A stretch of DNA of 64,000 nt, taken from Vesta saturnalis. Taxonomy: Eukaryota > Arthropoda > Insecta > Coleoptera > Lampyridae. The notes beneath the pieces are model-generated. The model was not told where the DNA came from, did no database searches, and saw only the letters and a program-made list of their open reading frames with translations. The DNA is taken from the NCBI GenBank assembly GCA_036346205.1, contig JARFJB010001819.1, positions 248,001 to 312,000 of the forward strand, read 5' to 3'. The number at the start of each line of letters is the position of its first letter. The stretch's first letter is position 1. Positions 32,495-44,610 of this stretch are shown piece by piece. The translations under genes and the position numbers were made by a program.

Positions 32495-34390
32495 TTTCAT
32501 AAGCGATTGGAAAACAGAAACTAGGAAAATCATTCCAGAATTTAGAAGACGTGTAGAAGAATGTGGATTGAGTCTGTTTGGTAAGTCTACTTGAAATTTT
32601 TACTGCATAATGATGATGTGAATGAGCAAACCTAGTATCAAAGAATGTAATTTAGCAGCACAACACAACAGGAAAAGGATTGAGGCGATTCTTCTGTGCT
32701 CAAGGAACTGTACGTCAAAAGTTGAGGATAGTTTATTTATAAGCCTAATCGCTCTTTTTTGAATACGGTTAACGATATCGAACGCGCATTGGGTAGCAAT
32801 AACCCAGAGGCGAGAATTATGTTCTAGTTGAGGTCGAATTTGGGCTTTATATAGCAGAAAGTTGTCGGGAGATAATGTACTGCTTAAATTTTACGAGCAG
32901 CTGTTTTAGTAACTGATAGAAGATGACCAACCCATTATAGAATTGAAGCATGAAAAATTGAGATCTGAGCCCTTCATCAGAAATTATCGCTCTTTTTTTG
33001 CGGACACAAGGCAACACTGAAATTTGTGAGTATTAATTTAACTAGATTATGACTTCCTCATTCAAGTACACGTTGAATGTCTTTGCTAATTGAAATGACC
33101 GTGGTAGGAGCTACCAATGATCCCTGTGGCACGCCCGCGTTAAAACCAACTTGCAAAGAAACTGTGACACAAATTCGTCTTTCATCAAGGAAACTGGAAA
33201 CCCAAACGAGGTGAGTTGGTCAAATGCTTTTGAGATATGTAAAGCGACCGCAACTGCTTCGCCGGATCGTTCTATTGTATTATTCCCAAATTGGATTACA
33301 TATAAAAGAAGATTAACTGTTGAACGACTCTGCCTAAAACCATATTGTTGGTCACTGAAGAGATTGTTAGATTCAAGGAAAGAAAGTAGTTGCTGATTGA
33401 GGACTTTTTCCAGGACTTTAGACAAAATGCAAGTGATCGTCTTTTTTGGGAATAAGTTAAACATTTGCTTTCATGATGAAGGAAATTCCCCAGAAGATAT
33501 AGGATCGAATAGAACTTAGATAGGACTAGTACTAGTTCGGTGGAACATTTGTTTAAGACAATACCTGGAACACCGTCTGAGCCAATCGCCTTATTAGAAT
33601 CGAGCCTACTGATGGTCGATTCTAGGAGCTTGTATTGAAAACTGATGAATCTCATGGCGTATGAAGAAGAGTTGACCAGTTGCACATCTTTTTAGAATCA
33701 CGAAGACATGTGTTTGATGCAAATAAATCCACAAAGAGATTAGCTTTGTGTACAAAGTCATCTACTACAGATCCATCAAAAAATGTTATGTGAAGATGTA
33801 CCAAGGCTTTTACTTTTACTGGCCCAATCGGCATTTAGGTAGTTCATTGCCTTTTCGTTGTTCGAACAATTTTTTTAGCTTTAGTGATATCAGTTTTGCA
33901 GGTATTTTTATCACTAGCATAGACTGCGTGACTCTGCCGTGAGATATTGAAATAGCGATATTTGAACACGAGGATATTCACTCTATGGAAAGGTTACAAA
34001 AATCGCTCCATTCAACTGACTTAAAACACAAGGTTCTTTCAGTGTTGGGAACAATTGCGGAATTTTTGATAGTAAAAGTTACTTCTATTAGGCAATGGTC
34101 AGATACCTAGTGGTTAAAGAATTGAAGTTTTATAAAGTGGAATAGGTCTAGAAGATGTGGAGTATAGTTAGGGTTATCAGGGACTTTAGTTGGTTCGGAT
34201 ATCATCTGTGACAGATCATATGAAATAACAAATGTTTCTCCAGGATTAGTGGTAGATGAAAATTAAAGCCAATTTGAGTTATGGACATTGAAATCTCCCA
34301 GAATTAAAATATCGCAAGATGGAAACTGAGTCAGAAAGTAGTCAACTTTCACAGAAGTCTTGGAAATTAGTCATTGGGAGAATGTTTAAA
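32495..34390 (-). pseudogene. LINE A copy 2 (endonuclease and RT), broken
   Basis: Minus strand. The APE-type endonuclease is at about 34060-34380: CDILILGDFNVHNSNW, then LSQMISEPTKVPD and PHLLDLFHF. The RT start is at 33540-33690: SNKAIGSDGVPGIVLNKC. RT middle at 33200-33470: LSKVLEKVLNQQLLSFLESN, SDQQYGFRQSRSTVNLLLYV and ALHISKAFDQL. A deletion then joins to the region after the catalytic box. The C-terminal third reaches 32495, similar to 54378-55038. It is the longest LINE A copy in the window, but the FADD catalytic box is not found. Many stops and shifts. Confidence 0.85.
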
Positions 34391-34589
34391 CCAAATCACG
34401 TGGAAAGCAAAGGAGGCACAGGCAACAAGATGGCGGAAAGCCAACAAACTACACGGAAAATGTTGGACCACGGTATTTAATCAAGATTTATAGAGCCCAA
34501 GATGCTGGTACCAGTTTCAAGGTGTTTTGCCTATTTGAGATATGCAACCCAAAGATGCTGAAAAGAATGTTCATGACTTAAAATAGGGA
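34391..34589. other. Unassigned, upstream of tandem repeat
   Basis: Less AT-rich (AAGATGGCGGAAAGCC). No gene recognised. Confidence 0.4.
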
Positions 34590-34760
34590 TTGAAAATAAG
34601 ATAACATGAAATAGGGATTTAAAAACTGATCTCAAAAGGAAATGGCCAAACGTTAAGGATGAAAAACTGGTCCAAAAAGAAAAGAGCAGAAAATGGGGAT
34701 GAAAAACTGGTCTTTTGAGATAATTAAAATAGGAGATGAAAAACTGGTCCTAAAATAAAC
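34590..34760 (+). repeat. Short tandem repeat, unit near GGATGAAAAACTGGTCC
   Basis: GATGAAAAACTGGTC recurs at about 34660, 34701 and 34736 with a weaker copy at 34618. Spacing is about 35-45 bases. Confidence 0.7.
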
Positions 34761-34959
34761 CAACAGCGGAATAGCAAACCATTAACGAGCTTTATCCCTC
34801 AAGTGTCGGATTTTGCATGTCAGACCCCTCAAGCATCGGGTTTGTAGGCCAGGCTCATAGTCTCCGACTTCTATTCTTAGGAACTTGTTTTGAAATAGTT
34901 TTTTTCGGTTTATTTGCATTATTTCTAACAGTCTACACATTTTGCTCCAAAGTTAATAG

Positions 34960-35570
34960 TCTTGGGGTGTGTTTATAACCCAACGAAAAGTTTTATAAAG
35001 AAGGTCTCTACACTTTTTTCTCTAGAGGTGATAGTTATTCACAACAGGTACATTAGAAAATGTAAATTGATCTTTAGAAAATATCTCTAGATCTTCTGCA
35101 TCAATGTAAATAGTTAGGATACACTACTAAACTGCTTTTTTAGGATTTATTTATTACACTTTTAACTCTAAATCTATTGGTTGTCAATATATTCACGAAA
35201 TATTCGTTAGGAATGCTTTTTGCAGTACCTTTTTAAGACTTCTTTATGACAGTATAAACAAATTTCATTTAATGGACTTTAGTTCTTTAGTTTCTGATAA
35301 ATTTACACGTAATAAGACTATTTCTGAAATACCCCTTTTAGGGTTTATTTGTTATCCGACAAACAACTTAAGAAGAAATAGTATTATCACTAATAAGGCT
35401 CAAAATATGATTGTGTTAAGGAAAGGTCTCGATACTTTTTTCTCTAAAGCCGATAGTTATATATTTATAAACGGTACGTTAGAGACTTTTTTTTTAAGTA
35501 CCTCTTCTGCTATTAATAAATTATTACGCTACAGAAACAACGAAACTTGTGTAATACTGAAGTATCGTTA
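34960..35570 (+). repeat. Degenerate direct duplication
   Basis: The block around AAGGTCTC(T/G)A(C)ACTTTTTTCTCTA at 35004 returns at 35424 and partly at 35574, with GATAGTTAT and GTACRTTAGA following in the first two. Sequence is noncoding. A 99-codon frame at 35272-35571 is probably chance. Confidence 0.55.
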
Positions 35571-36819
35571 AAAAAAGGTCTCTCAACTTTTCGCTATGAT
35601 GTTTACAAAGAGTACTCTAGGAGTTTTATTGAAATCTGATCTGATGCGTATTTTTTTGTTATCGTGGCTATACAGACGCGCGTATGCATATGTGTGCACA
35701 CATACATGATGTTAAAAATTGTTAAAAATGTGTAGAACCGCCACTATTTTATTCACGAAAAGAAAGCCGGTAGAAATACGTGATTAGAAGCAAAAAGAAG
35801 CAATTTTCGTTTTACCATATTTTTTCAGAAATTCAACAAAACCTACGACTCTCAATCCCTGCAATATTAAATTTTTTCTTCACTGCATACTGAGTGTTGT
35901 TAGATTTTGAATCACGCTAAACGCGTCATCTAACGATAATGATTTCCTCTCCTCGTTCTGTCAAGTGGCGTTTTTCCCTTTTTTCCTATTTCGCACGGAG
36001 AAACTTGTTCATAATCCCCTTTCTATTTTAAATGTTCTCTAGCAACCTTCATAAAACCCCACCTCCGCAAATTTTTAACTTTCCGGAGGAATTCCATAAA
36101 AACTTTTGTCGGGCTTGGTTTTTTTTAAATCGATGTTTCAATTTTTTTAACGACTTAAGAACCTCACAAAAATCGTTCCAACGTTCTAGAGCTGTAACAG
36201 TACTTTTTTTCTTATAACATAGTTTTGCTTTTCACTTCTTACTTAAGTAGCTTTATAAAATATCAAATGTAATATGATTATTAAAAATGAAATTGAAATA
36301 AAAAATTATCTTGGTCCAAGTATGGATCCTTGAGGAACATCATAGCGTACATATTTTTATCATCTCTCATGTCCCTTTCACATTAGTCGCTTAACAGGTA
36401 TGCAGAATCACTCTATTTCTGTCGCAAAAAGGACGTTGGCATAAATTCTGATAAGTTAGAGTAGCTTCATTTATCCACTCTAAACTAGTTCGGCCTGAAA
36501 TTGGGTGTGGCCGGTAACATATACATGAAATATATTTTGGAAAAGTTCAAACTGCGGCAGGCACTTGGAAAGGTAATTTTATATATTCTTACAAAAAATA
36601 TAAAAATTCAGAAATTTTTTTGAAATATCCGTATTGAAAACTAGTGAAAAGGTCGCCTAAAGAAGATTTTGTTAAAATTTAGAAATATTCAAAAAAGGAA
36701 CAGACCTGTTATAATTGAACTTCTACAGATTCAATATAACTGATTTTTTTTTATTCAATATAACTATTTCTAATAGTGTAAGTTTCCGTTTTGGTTCCAA
36801 TGGTAAAGAATCCTTTCTA
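35571..36819. other. No gene recognised
   Basis: AT-rich. A frame at 36032-36217 is Phe/Asn-rich and unsupported. Confidence 0.6.
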
Positions 36820-37765
36820 TAAGCTGAACGCCAGCTCAATTTTTAAAATTTCCCAAACATTCTCGATCGGGTTCATATTGGATTAGTTGCCTGCCCATAG
36901 TAAAACTGGGATGTGATGTTCATCTAAAAAATTCTCGATTGATTCGTCCATAGGGGCCACATCATCATGCATTGATACCTTCCTGCCATTTCCAAACCAC
37001 TCCTATAACTGGAGATGAAGAATTCGGTTTCCAAAAAGGCTCTGATACTGCTCTTGTCGCATCTTTCCTTCATCTACATACGGACGACCCATACCTACGC
37101 TACTGTTGACTAACCACACCTTTACAGATACGGGGTGTTTAATTGTTTTTATTATACTTTTCGACTGGGTAATCTAATATGTGGAAGGTTGACTCATCAC
37201 TTAAGCATGTCTGTAACAGGGAAAAAAGCAAATAAAAGGAAACATTAACAGATTTCAGTCAACCTACAAAGCGCCAATCAGCAATGGTTACATTTTTATG
37301 GGCATTAGCCCAAGTCAACCTCTTTATCCATGGCTGGTGTCAATTTCAGCTTCTTAATTGGCCTGCGACATTTGAAACCCATGTCGTTCAGATTGCGTCT
37401 CACTATACAAATTGAGACAATACACTCAGCTTCTTCCAATTGTTGTTTTACGGTGCTAGCATTTCCCTTTCGACATTTTAGCATAATATTTCGTAGGATT
37501 CGTTTTCCTCCATCTGTTATCAATTTTTTTCTCCCACACCTTCATTTTCGATAACGTTGATAGACTGATTTGCATTTAATTTCTGAATGCGGCGCACTGA
37601 AGCCTTGGCACTTCTCACCTTGAAGCAATGTCCTTTTGGCTGTATTTTGTGTTCTTTAATAAAGCTGCAATAGAAGCTCTTTTCTCTTTTGGTAAGACTA
37701 TTGACTTTTAAATCTAAAAAATAACACCAATATTTCAAAAACGACATTATAGCTAATATTTCCAA
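36820..37765 (-). pseudogene. Tc1-like transposase 1, heavily decayed
   Basis: Minus strand. HTH region at 37305-37523: NIMLKCRKGNASTVKQQLEE, then RRNLNDMGFKCRRPIKKLKL. After a break come WANAHKNVTIADW, SDESTFHILDYPVEKYNK with the first catalytic Asp (about 37180), and a stretch reading YEPDRECLGNFKN, which should be NPIENVWEILK (third block). The expected QQDN block is not found. The layout is a standard Tc1 transposase (paired-like HTH then DDE) with multiple stops. No inverted ends recognised. Confidence 0.65.
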
Positions 37766-38083
37766 TTGTAGCTTTGAGACCTACTTAACCATTAAAATAA
37801 ATACTTACTGAAGCTTTCCTTATTGGCACAAATTACTTACCTTAACAAAGTAACGACTTCAACAACAATAAATAAATGCTAAAAAACAACTTCAAAAATT
37901 CCCTAAAACTGCATCTGTCAAATTATAAGCAATTAATTAGAAATCTATGTTATCGACCGCTTCATGTTTCTAAATTAATCTATTTTTTTTATTTGCCCCC
38001 TAAATTTGGGAGTTATTTTTACAAAGTTGGTATAATATTTTTCACTAACATCAAAGTTGATTAATTTTAACGTTTAATATATA
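37766..38083. repeat. Block Y repeat fragment and AT-rich flank
   Basis: 37975-38075 is the reverse complement of part of the block at 43700-43800 (TACAAAGTTGGTATAATATTTTTC is the shared region, with a CCCCCTAAATTTGGGAG segment before it). The Tc1 element at 38084 is inserted in this block; it resumes at 39480. Confidence 0.65.
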
Positions 38084-39471
38084 CTGACTTCCATAAAAAT
38101 TGCAACACCTAGAATTTATTGAACGATTTTATTGAAATTTTCGTCAACGATGTCTTTCATTAAAACAAACAAAGGATTAAAATTTGAAAACAAAAAAACA
38201 AAAACTAAAAATGTTTTTTTCAACAATGAGTTGCTCCGCCACGATTTGTAATCCACTCATTTAGACGGCGTGGCATGCTATCAATCAAGTGATCTATAGC
38301 TGCCTGTAGTATATCAACCCAAGCTTCTTGAATCCGTAGCCGGAGATCGTGTAAGTTATCTGGAGGGTGTGGTAAATTGCCCAGTCGCCTACCGACCTCA
38401 TCCCATACATGTTCAATGGGTGATAAATCAGGCGACTGAGCAGGCCATAGAAGGACGGTATTGTTAGCTTCTTCCAAAAAACGTGTTGTAGCCCTTGCCG
38501 TATGAGGGCGCGCATTATCCTGTTGGAAAATGGGATTTTACAGCCCCTGAAGATATAGAAGCGCATTGGCAATATAACCAGCGGCGTTTAAGTTGCCATC
38601 AATGAAGACAAGAGTGATCTGCTACCGTAACATATTGCACCCCATATCATCACTGTTTGTGTGAGGGCTGTTTTGCGTTCCACAAAAAATGTTGGACTTT
38701 TACGTTCTCCACGCATCCGTGTAACCCTCCTACGGCTATAGTGGGCCCACAAGCAAAATCGGGATTCGACACTAAACACAATTCGATTCCATTCTTGGGC
38801 CCAATTCGCTCTTTCGTTGCTCCGTTCTAACCTGCGCAGGCGGGGAAGTGGTGTAAGAGGAAGACATAAAAATGGACGATATGAACGCAACCCATAAGAC
38901 CTTATCCGGCGATAAACAGATCACATTGACATTCTGGGTCCTCCACCTCTCATCCAATCATTTTCAATCGATCGCGTTGTTGAAAATCTGTCTCTTGTGG
39001 CCAAAAGTCTTAAGTGACGTTGTTCGCGATCTGTAGTCCTGCGGGGACGTCCAGATGCAGGGCGACGTTGTTGCACCCCTTCCTCGGACCATTTCATACA
39101 GTTGTAACATTTCGGTTTACACTACGAGCAATTTCTCTTATCGAAAGTCCGGTCTCTCTCATGTCAATAATACGGCCACGTTCAAAATCAGTCAATTGGG
39201 AAAAATGTTGATGTTGAGGTACTCTTGGCATTGCTCCCAAATTAAGAACGAAATTGTGAACAAACAATTTGCAAAATTGACAGTTAATTACACACTGATT
39301 GGTTTTTAAAATTTATTGTTACTAAGTGCAAAGGAAAAAACAAAAAAAAAAACTATCTAGATTTTATTCAAATTTTAATCGTTTGTTTGTTCTAATGAAA
39401 GACATCGTTGACGAAAATTTCAATAAAATCGTTCGACAAATTCTGGGTGTTGCAATTTTTATGGAAGTCAG
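38084..39471 (-). mobile_element. Tc1-like transposon 2, full length with about 100-bp ends
   Basis: 1388 bp, bounded by TA on each side (38082-38083 and 39472-39473). The ends, starting CTGACTTCCATAAAAATTGC, are inverted over about 105 bp with roughly five mismatches, so this is one of the younger insertions. It interrupts a repeat block found intact at 43650-43800. Confidence 0.9.
38220..39231 (-). pseudogene. Tc1-like transposase 2, nearly full length
   Basis: ATG at 39231 on the minus strand; stop at 38220. About 337 codons, the normal length for a Tc1 transposase. N-terminus MPRVPQHQHFSQLTDFERGR then MRETGLSIREIARSVNRNV (first helix-turn-helix). QRRPASGRPRRTTDREQR is the AT-hook-like GRPRR stretch. 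Next is FSVESRFCLWAHYSRRRV; the family has FSDESRF, so the first catalytic Asp is now Val (codon 38768-38770). QQDNARPHTARATTRF keeps the second Asp. WPAQSPDLSPIEHVWDEVGR keeps the third (Glu) 34 residues on, a DD34E pattern. At least three frame changes and a stop in between. Inactive. Confidence 0.9.
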
Positions 39472-40380
39472 TATTTGGCGCCTTTTTTTAAGTATTAAAG
39501 TTAAATGAGGATTTTTTAAATACCCGTTTCCATAGCAACGTACAGAGCAGTTTGAGGATTTGCAATTGATTAATATTGTCACCTTAAAAACTTCAAAATG
39601 CCTAAAAAATTAGGTAACAAGATAGTTTATATAAAAAAAACCTTTCACAGTTTGATAAATAATCTCAACTCAATTCAATTCAACTCGATTCAATTGGCAG
39701 TTATTAAATATTTTTAAACTACCCGAAGGACAGGAAACGACAAAGCAGTGTGGTTCCTTTATTTATTTGTGTTTAGTTTTTAATATTGTTGAAAATAAAT
39801 GTTTTTTAGTTGTATATCAAATAATTTTGTGAAATTTAATGAAAATCTTTTATTTCAATTGAAAAACACCCCAGAATAAATTTGTAAGTTATAATACGGC
39901 GGAACCTTACTTCTTCACTCAAAATTCAATAGGCAACCTATAGTAGCGCCGGGGAGTGGTGTCTCATGGCGGACTCGAGAATAGGGATATAATTATTACT
40001 GCGAAATGCATCTGTTTCCCTTTATCTTAATGTGAACTTCCTACTTAAAGAAAGACGGGTTATATAATATACGTCTGCTATATATTTTAAATGCAGGACT
40101 TAAAAACGTATGTCGATTCTAAAGTCAAAGCGCATGACGCTATCAAATGTCTTCTTGGCTATTTAACCTCAAATTATTCTTCGTTATTTCGTTTCGTATA
40201 ATCACATCGTGTTTTGTAGTTATAATAATTTATCTTACGCTTCGTAATTTATTAGTTTCCATTGCATTTGTAAACAACAGTTTTTTTCAAAACTATTATT
40301 ATTAATATTCACTATTACGAGGTAAGTTTATAATGCAAAATGTATTTCCAATTGATTGAATGCATTTATTTATTTTGCAG

Positions 40381-41278
40381 CACAAAACAATTGTTACACA
40401 AAATTGGTTTTGAATTCAAAGTTGACGATGGAAGAAGGCGTTTAATGGAGCAGGTTAATATTGCTGGTGCTCGAGCAACATTTTGCTAATAAAAGTTGTG
40501 AAATTAGTTACGATTCTATCTTTTTGGATGAGACGTGGATTTTTAGTGGAGGAAGCGTTCGAAAATCATGCCATGATAGTTATTTGAAAAGCACAAAAAA
40601 CAAACCGCTAGGAGAAGTGAAGCCGTAATTAAAATAGTCCTATTTGTTAAAAATATTTTTAACCGAATAAATTTTAGTTTTATCGTACTGAATGTTGGCA
40701 ATAAGGATGGTTTTATACCTAATTAATCATTGGTATTTTCCAGTAAAAGTAAGACAGCAGACTACCACGATAATATGAACGCTGATTTATTTTAAAAATG
40801 GTTTTAAGAACAGCTTTTACCAAATTTAGAAGAATCAAGTTTGATAATTCTTGACAATTCCAGTTATCATTCTACATTAGTAGAAAAATTACCTTCAAGT
40901 AGTTTGAAGAAAGAAGATCTTCAATTTTTAAGAGAACATTCCTCATTCGAATGATATGCTGAAAGTGGAATTATTACAAATTGCCAAGGATTTACACGTT
41001 CCAAAAATATATGCAATTGATGAAATCGCTCATCAATAGGGACATCAAATTTTACGTTTACCTCCGTACTTCAGGGACGAGAATGTTTTATCGCTATGGA
41101 AGGATTCATTAAACAAGTAACTGAAGACCTGTGGCAAAAGTGTATTTTACATGCTGAAAAGGAAATGAGCCAGTGGTGGGACGTTCAAAAAAGAGCTGAG
41201 GAAATGGTAAAACCTGTAGTAATCAACGTCGGAGAGTCGAGTGAAGATGATAGTGAAAGTGAAGGTGATGACTTTTAA
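40381..41278 (+). pseudogene. Tc1/IS630-like (DDE_3) transposase, broken
   Basis: A possible 3' splice site (TTTTGCAG at 40380) precedes TKQLLHKIGFEFKVDDGRRR and LMEQVNIAGARATFC, the usual lead-in of this family. After a shift: YDSIFLDETWIFSGGSVRKS with the first catalytic Asp. Next DYHDN and NADLF pieces, then a SLIILDNSSYHS-type reading at about 40840 with the second Asp. IYAIDEIAHQ and GHQILRLPPY lie near 41010-41065. The NPIE block that should follow (third residue) is replaced by RDENVLSLW. The C-terminus is open (MEGFIKQVTEDLWQKCILHA) and ends in an acidic SSEDDSESEGDDF. The family matches 15330-16038. A putative donor GTAAGT at 40322 suggests an intron at 40322-40380. Confidence 0.8.
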
Positions 41279-41392
41279 TTATAAGATGTCCAATATTTGA
41301 ATTTAAAGCAAAATTAGAATCTTAGTTACTTTATAACATTGTAAAGAATTATTATATTTAACACATACCTCTGTAGCTGTACTTTTGCATTC

Positions 41393-41397
<5 letters not shown>

Positions 41398-41452
<55 letters not shown>

Positions 41453-42708
41453 TTTCCACGGTAGGTGTTCGTTAGAAGTTTATGTGGTTAGAAATAATTT
41501 AGAAAACTGAATTTTTGGACTTAAGGGTTATTTAAGATTCTCTTTCATTCTAAAATATTTTCAAGGTCGTGTTACATCCGGTTATACCGGAAGTCGCCTC
41601 TAACTTCCCTATTTTAAATGGAACACTCTGTATATTATTTTATTTTTGGATTCTTGACAAAATTTTAGGATGTCTTATAAGGGTTAATACCTTTTTTCAA
41701 CTGTTTCTTAGATATCTTGATTTTTTCAAAAATTTTGAAAGATGTGATTTGACATTAAATCAACAACAATGTTTTAATGCGTGTCAAAATCAAGGCTCAC
41801 TAGATTGCAGTTTTGGAATTTTATCGGTTTTTATAAAAAATACGGAGTTATACGAGTTATAAAATGCTTAAATCAAATTGGCGGTCATGTGGAACATTTG
41901 TAATGATTCATTTTATCTTTTTTATCACTTTTCTTCTAGTTATGTTCAAATAATTGTTTTATGTTTTTCATTTGTTATTATGCTCTCACTTTGTTATCTT
42001 CTTGTTTTATTTCATTGTTTTAATAAAATAGAATTTGTGTAGTTTGAATCAAGTTCATTTTATTGTTGAAAAACATTTCAGTTTCTGTCAAAAATCACAT
42101 TAAAGTAGAAAATATTAATTAACAAGAAAATTGTCGATAATAGGTATAGGTAATGTTATAGCCAAACGATGCATAACTAAATGCTGCATCTATTCATCCA
42201 ATAATATACAGGGTGTCACATTTGAATTAACAAAGTTTTTCAACTTTGAAAATTGTTTAATAGTTCATCAAATTTTGAACACCATGTATGCAATAAATCA
42301 ATTGTCAATGAGTATTTCAAAAGTATAGTTCTTATGCTTCTGTCTACTCCAGAAGCACTTTGCATCAGTCAAAAATAAGTAAGACAAGCAGTGTTGAAAA
42401 TAGGGTTACATCTTTCAAAATTTTTGAAAAAATCAAGATATCTAGGAAACAGTTGAAAAAAGGTATAGGAAACCCTTATAAGACTTATCCTAAAATTTTG
42501 TCAAGAATCCAAAAATACAATAATATACAGGGTGTTCCATTTAAAATAAGGAAGTTAGTGACGACTTCCGGTATAACCGGAAGTAACATGACCTTGAAAA
42601 TATTTTAGAATGAAAGAGAATCTTAAATAACCCTTAAGTCCAAAAATTCAGATTTCTAAATTGTTTCTAACCACATAAACTTCTAACGAACGCCTATCGT
42701 GGAAAACC

Positions 42709-42768
<60 letters not shown>
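41398..42768. mobile_element. Foldback element with about 320-bp arms between (TA)n runs
   Basis: (TA)n at 41398-41447 and 42713-42767 flank two long inverted arms (about 41448-41775 and 42395-42712). The arms begin GGGTTTTCCACGGTAGG and CAGGGTTTTCCACGATAGG-like. They share ATCCGGTTATACCGGAAGT, itself a palindrome, and AATGGAACACTCTGTATATT / its complement. The middle (41776-42394) is AT-rich without a gene. CAGGG ends and TA context fit a nonautonomous mariner-type element that landed in a TA microsatellite or generated one on either side. Confidence 0.8.
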
Positions 42769-42771
<3 letters not shown>

Positions 42772-43435
42772 ATTGACAAACTGCAAACTGAGATTTTTAA
42801 AATCGGTTATATTATTAACTGATAATAAATCTCATTTTTAACATCCAATACAGTGTATTTATGTATGACAAAATCAGTTATTTATAAGTGGCTTCGATAA
42901 CCAAATTACAGTCTTGACTCTTTTGACGCAGTGAGATCTGTCGGTTAAAAACGATCCTCCGCAATTAACCAAACTTTTCGCACTTCATTCGGGCACTGCC
43001 TACTTCTAGCTAATTCGTTTCTTATTGAAAATTATTAATATAATTAATTTGTAAAACAGATCCAAAACGAAATTTTGTTTACCCGGTTCGGTTCTGATAA
43101 TCGTTTACAGTTGTACAATATATTTTTATCATATGACTACCCATACTCGGTGGACTTTACATGCCAGAATAAGTGCGAATAGACCTTAAACGAAATTCAA
43201 CTTTATTTATACGAGTGAATGAGGATTTTTAAGGCCTTTAGGATGCTAAATTTGACAGCGCGGCTTAAACTTGAAAATAACCTAGAAACATTGACAATGT
43301 TTTGTTGGCATTCAAAATTACTAACTATATGAACCAATCACGACATACGTTTTTAAAATCTTAAACCGTGCTTTACTAAAAGATGAGTCATAAGACACCT
43401 CTCGCCGGCCCGACTTTACTATTCATTTCAATTAA

Positions 43436-44610
43436 GTGTGGTAACTGTTAAATTAATTTTGACATATAAGCAGATTTGAGGTTAGTTAGAACCGTCTAAT
43501 ACCAACATATTTTTAGTGTAATAATTAAACACCCCAAAACTAGGGGGCAAATAAAAAAAATAGATTATGGAACTAATATCAATCCTGCAAAAAGATTTGG
43601 TTGTATTAGCAGATTTTCATTACATTTCACAAAATAATTTAAAGTATTTAAAAAAAATCCTCATTTTTAACACTTAAAAAAAGGCAACATGTATCAATCA
43701 TGTGAAAATAAATTAATCAAATTTGACGTTAACGAAAAATATTATACCAACTTTGTAAAAATAACTCCCAAATCTAGGGACAAACAAAATAGATTATATC
43801 TCCCAACGAAGGTATTTTTTTGAGTGAGTCTATTAAGTTGAGTAGAGATTGTATTTCTTACAAAGCAATATTTTAGGCATGCGGTAACTGTTAAATTAAT
43901 TTTGACATATATGCAGATTTGAGGTTAGTGAGAACCGTCTAATACCAGCATATTTTTAGTGTAATAATAAAACACCCCAAAACTAGGGGACAAATTAAAA
44001 AAAATAGATTATAGAGCTAATACCAATCCTACAAAAAGATTTGCTTGCATTAGCACTCGAAAAATTTAGACGTATATTCTATTTTTTTATTTGCCCCCTA
44101 GATTTTGGGTGTTTTATTATTACACCAAAAGTATGCTGGTATTAGACAGTTCTCACTAACCTCAAATCTGATTATATGTCAAAATTCATTTAACAGTTGC
44201 CACATTTAATTGAAATGAATAGTAACCACGAATGACTGTATAATAATAGAAGGAGCCTATTCAATTTTGAGTGAAGAAGTAGTAGGGTTCCGCCGGACTA
44301 TAATTTAGCCATAAATTTATTCTGGGGTGTCTTTCAATTGAAATAAAAGATTTTCATTACATTTCGCAAAATAATTTAAAGTATTTAAAAAAAATCCTCA
44401 TTATTAATACTTAAAAAAATCATGTGAAAATAAATTAATCAAATTTGACGTTAGCGAAAAATATTATACCAACTTTGTAAAAATAACTCCCAAATCTAGG
44501 GGGCAAACAAAATAGATTATATCTCCCAACGAAGGTATTTTTTGAGTGAGTCTATTAAGTTGAGTAGAGATTGTATTTCTTACAAAGCAATATTTTAGGC
44601 ATGCGGTAAA
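43436..44610. repeat. Mosaic of two repeat blocks (X and Y)
   Basis: Block X (about 170 bp, GTAACTGTTAAATTAATTTT to AAAAAGATTTG) is at 43436-43612 and 43880-44057, with an inverted partial copy at 44080-44205. Block Y (about 260 bp, GATTTTCATTACATTTC to GGCATGCGGTAA) is at 43613-43880 and 44349-44608, with inverted pieces at 37975-38080 and 39485-39870. X and Y alternate. No protein. Conserved enough by eye (over 90 percent) to suggest recent duplication. Confidence 0.75.

Larger units (their letters stand above)
39480..44450 (+). mobile_element. Large DDE element with long inverted ends (tentative boundaries)
   Basis: 39790-39935 matches the reverse complement of 44250-44400 (ATTTCAATTGAAARACACCCC, CGGCGGAACC and CACTCAAAATT blocks). 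39950-39990 and 40105-40125 match the reverse complement of 43395-43440 and 43335-43355 (GCCGGSGAGWGGTGTC; AAAACGTATGTCG). A DDE transposase lies between at 40381-41278. The arms are interrupted by extra repeat blocks on the right. Exact ends are unknown. Confidence 0.5.

Noticed and set aside
34960..35570. 99-codon frame in a direct duplication as a possible gene
   Set aside because: Lys/Phe/Ser/Asn-rich low-complexity translation with no motif; the repeat is visible at the DNA level without codon-level conservation.
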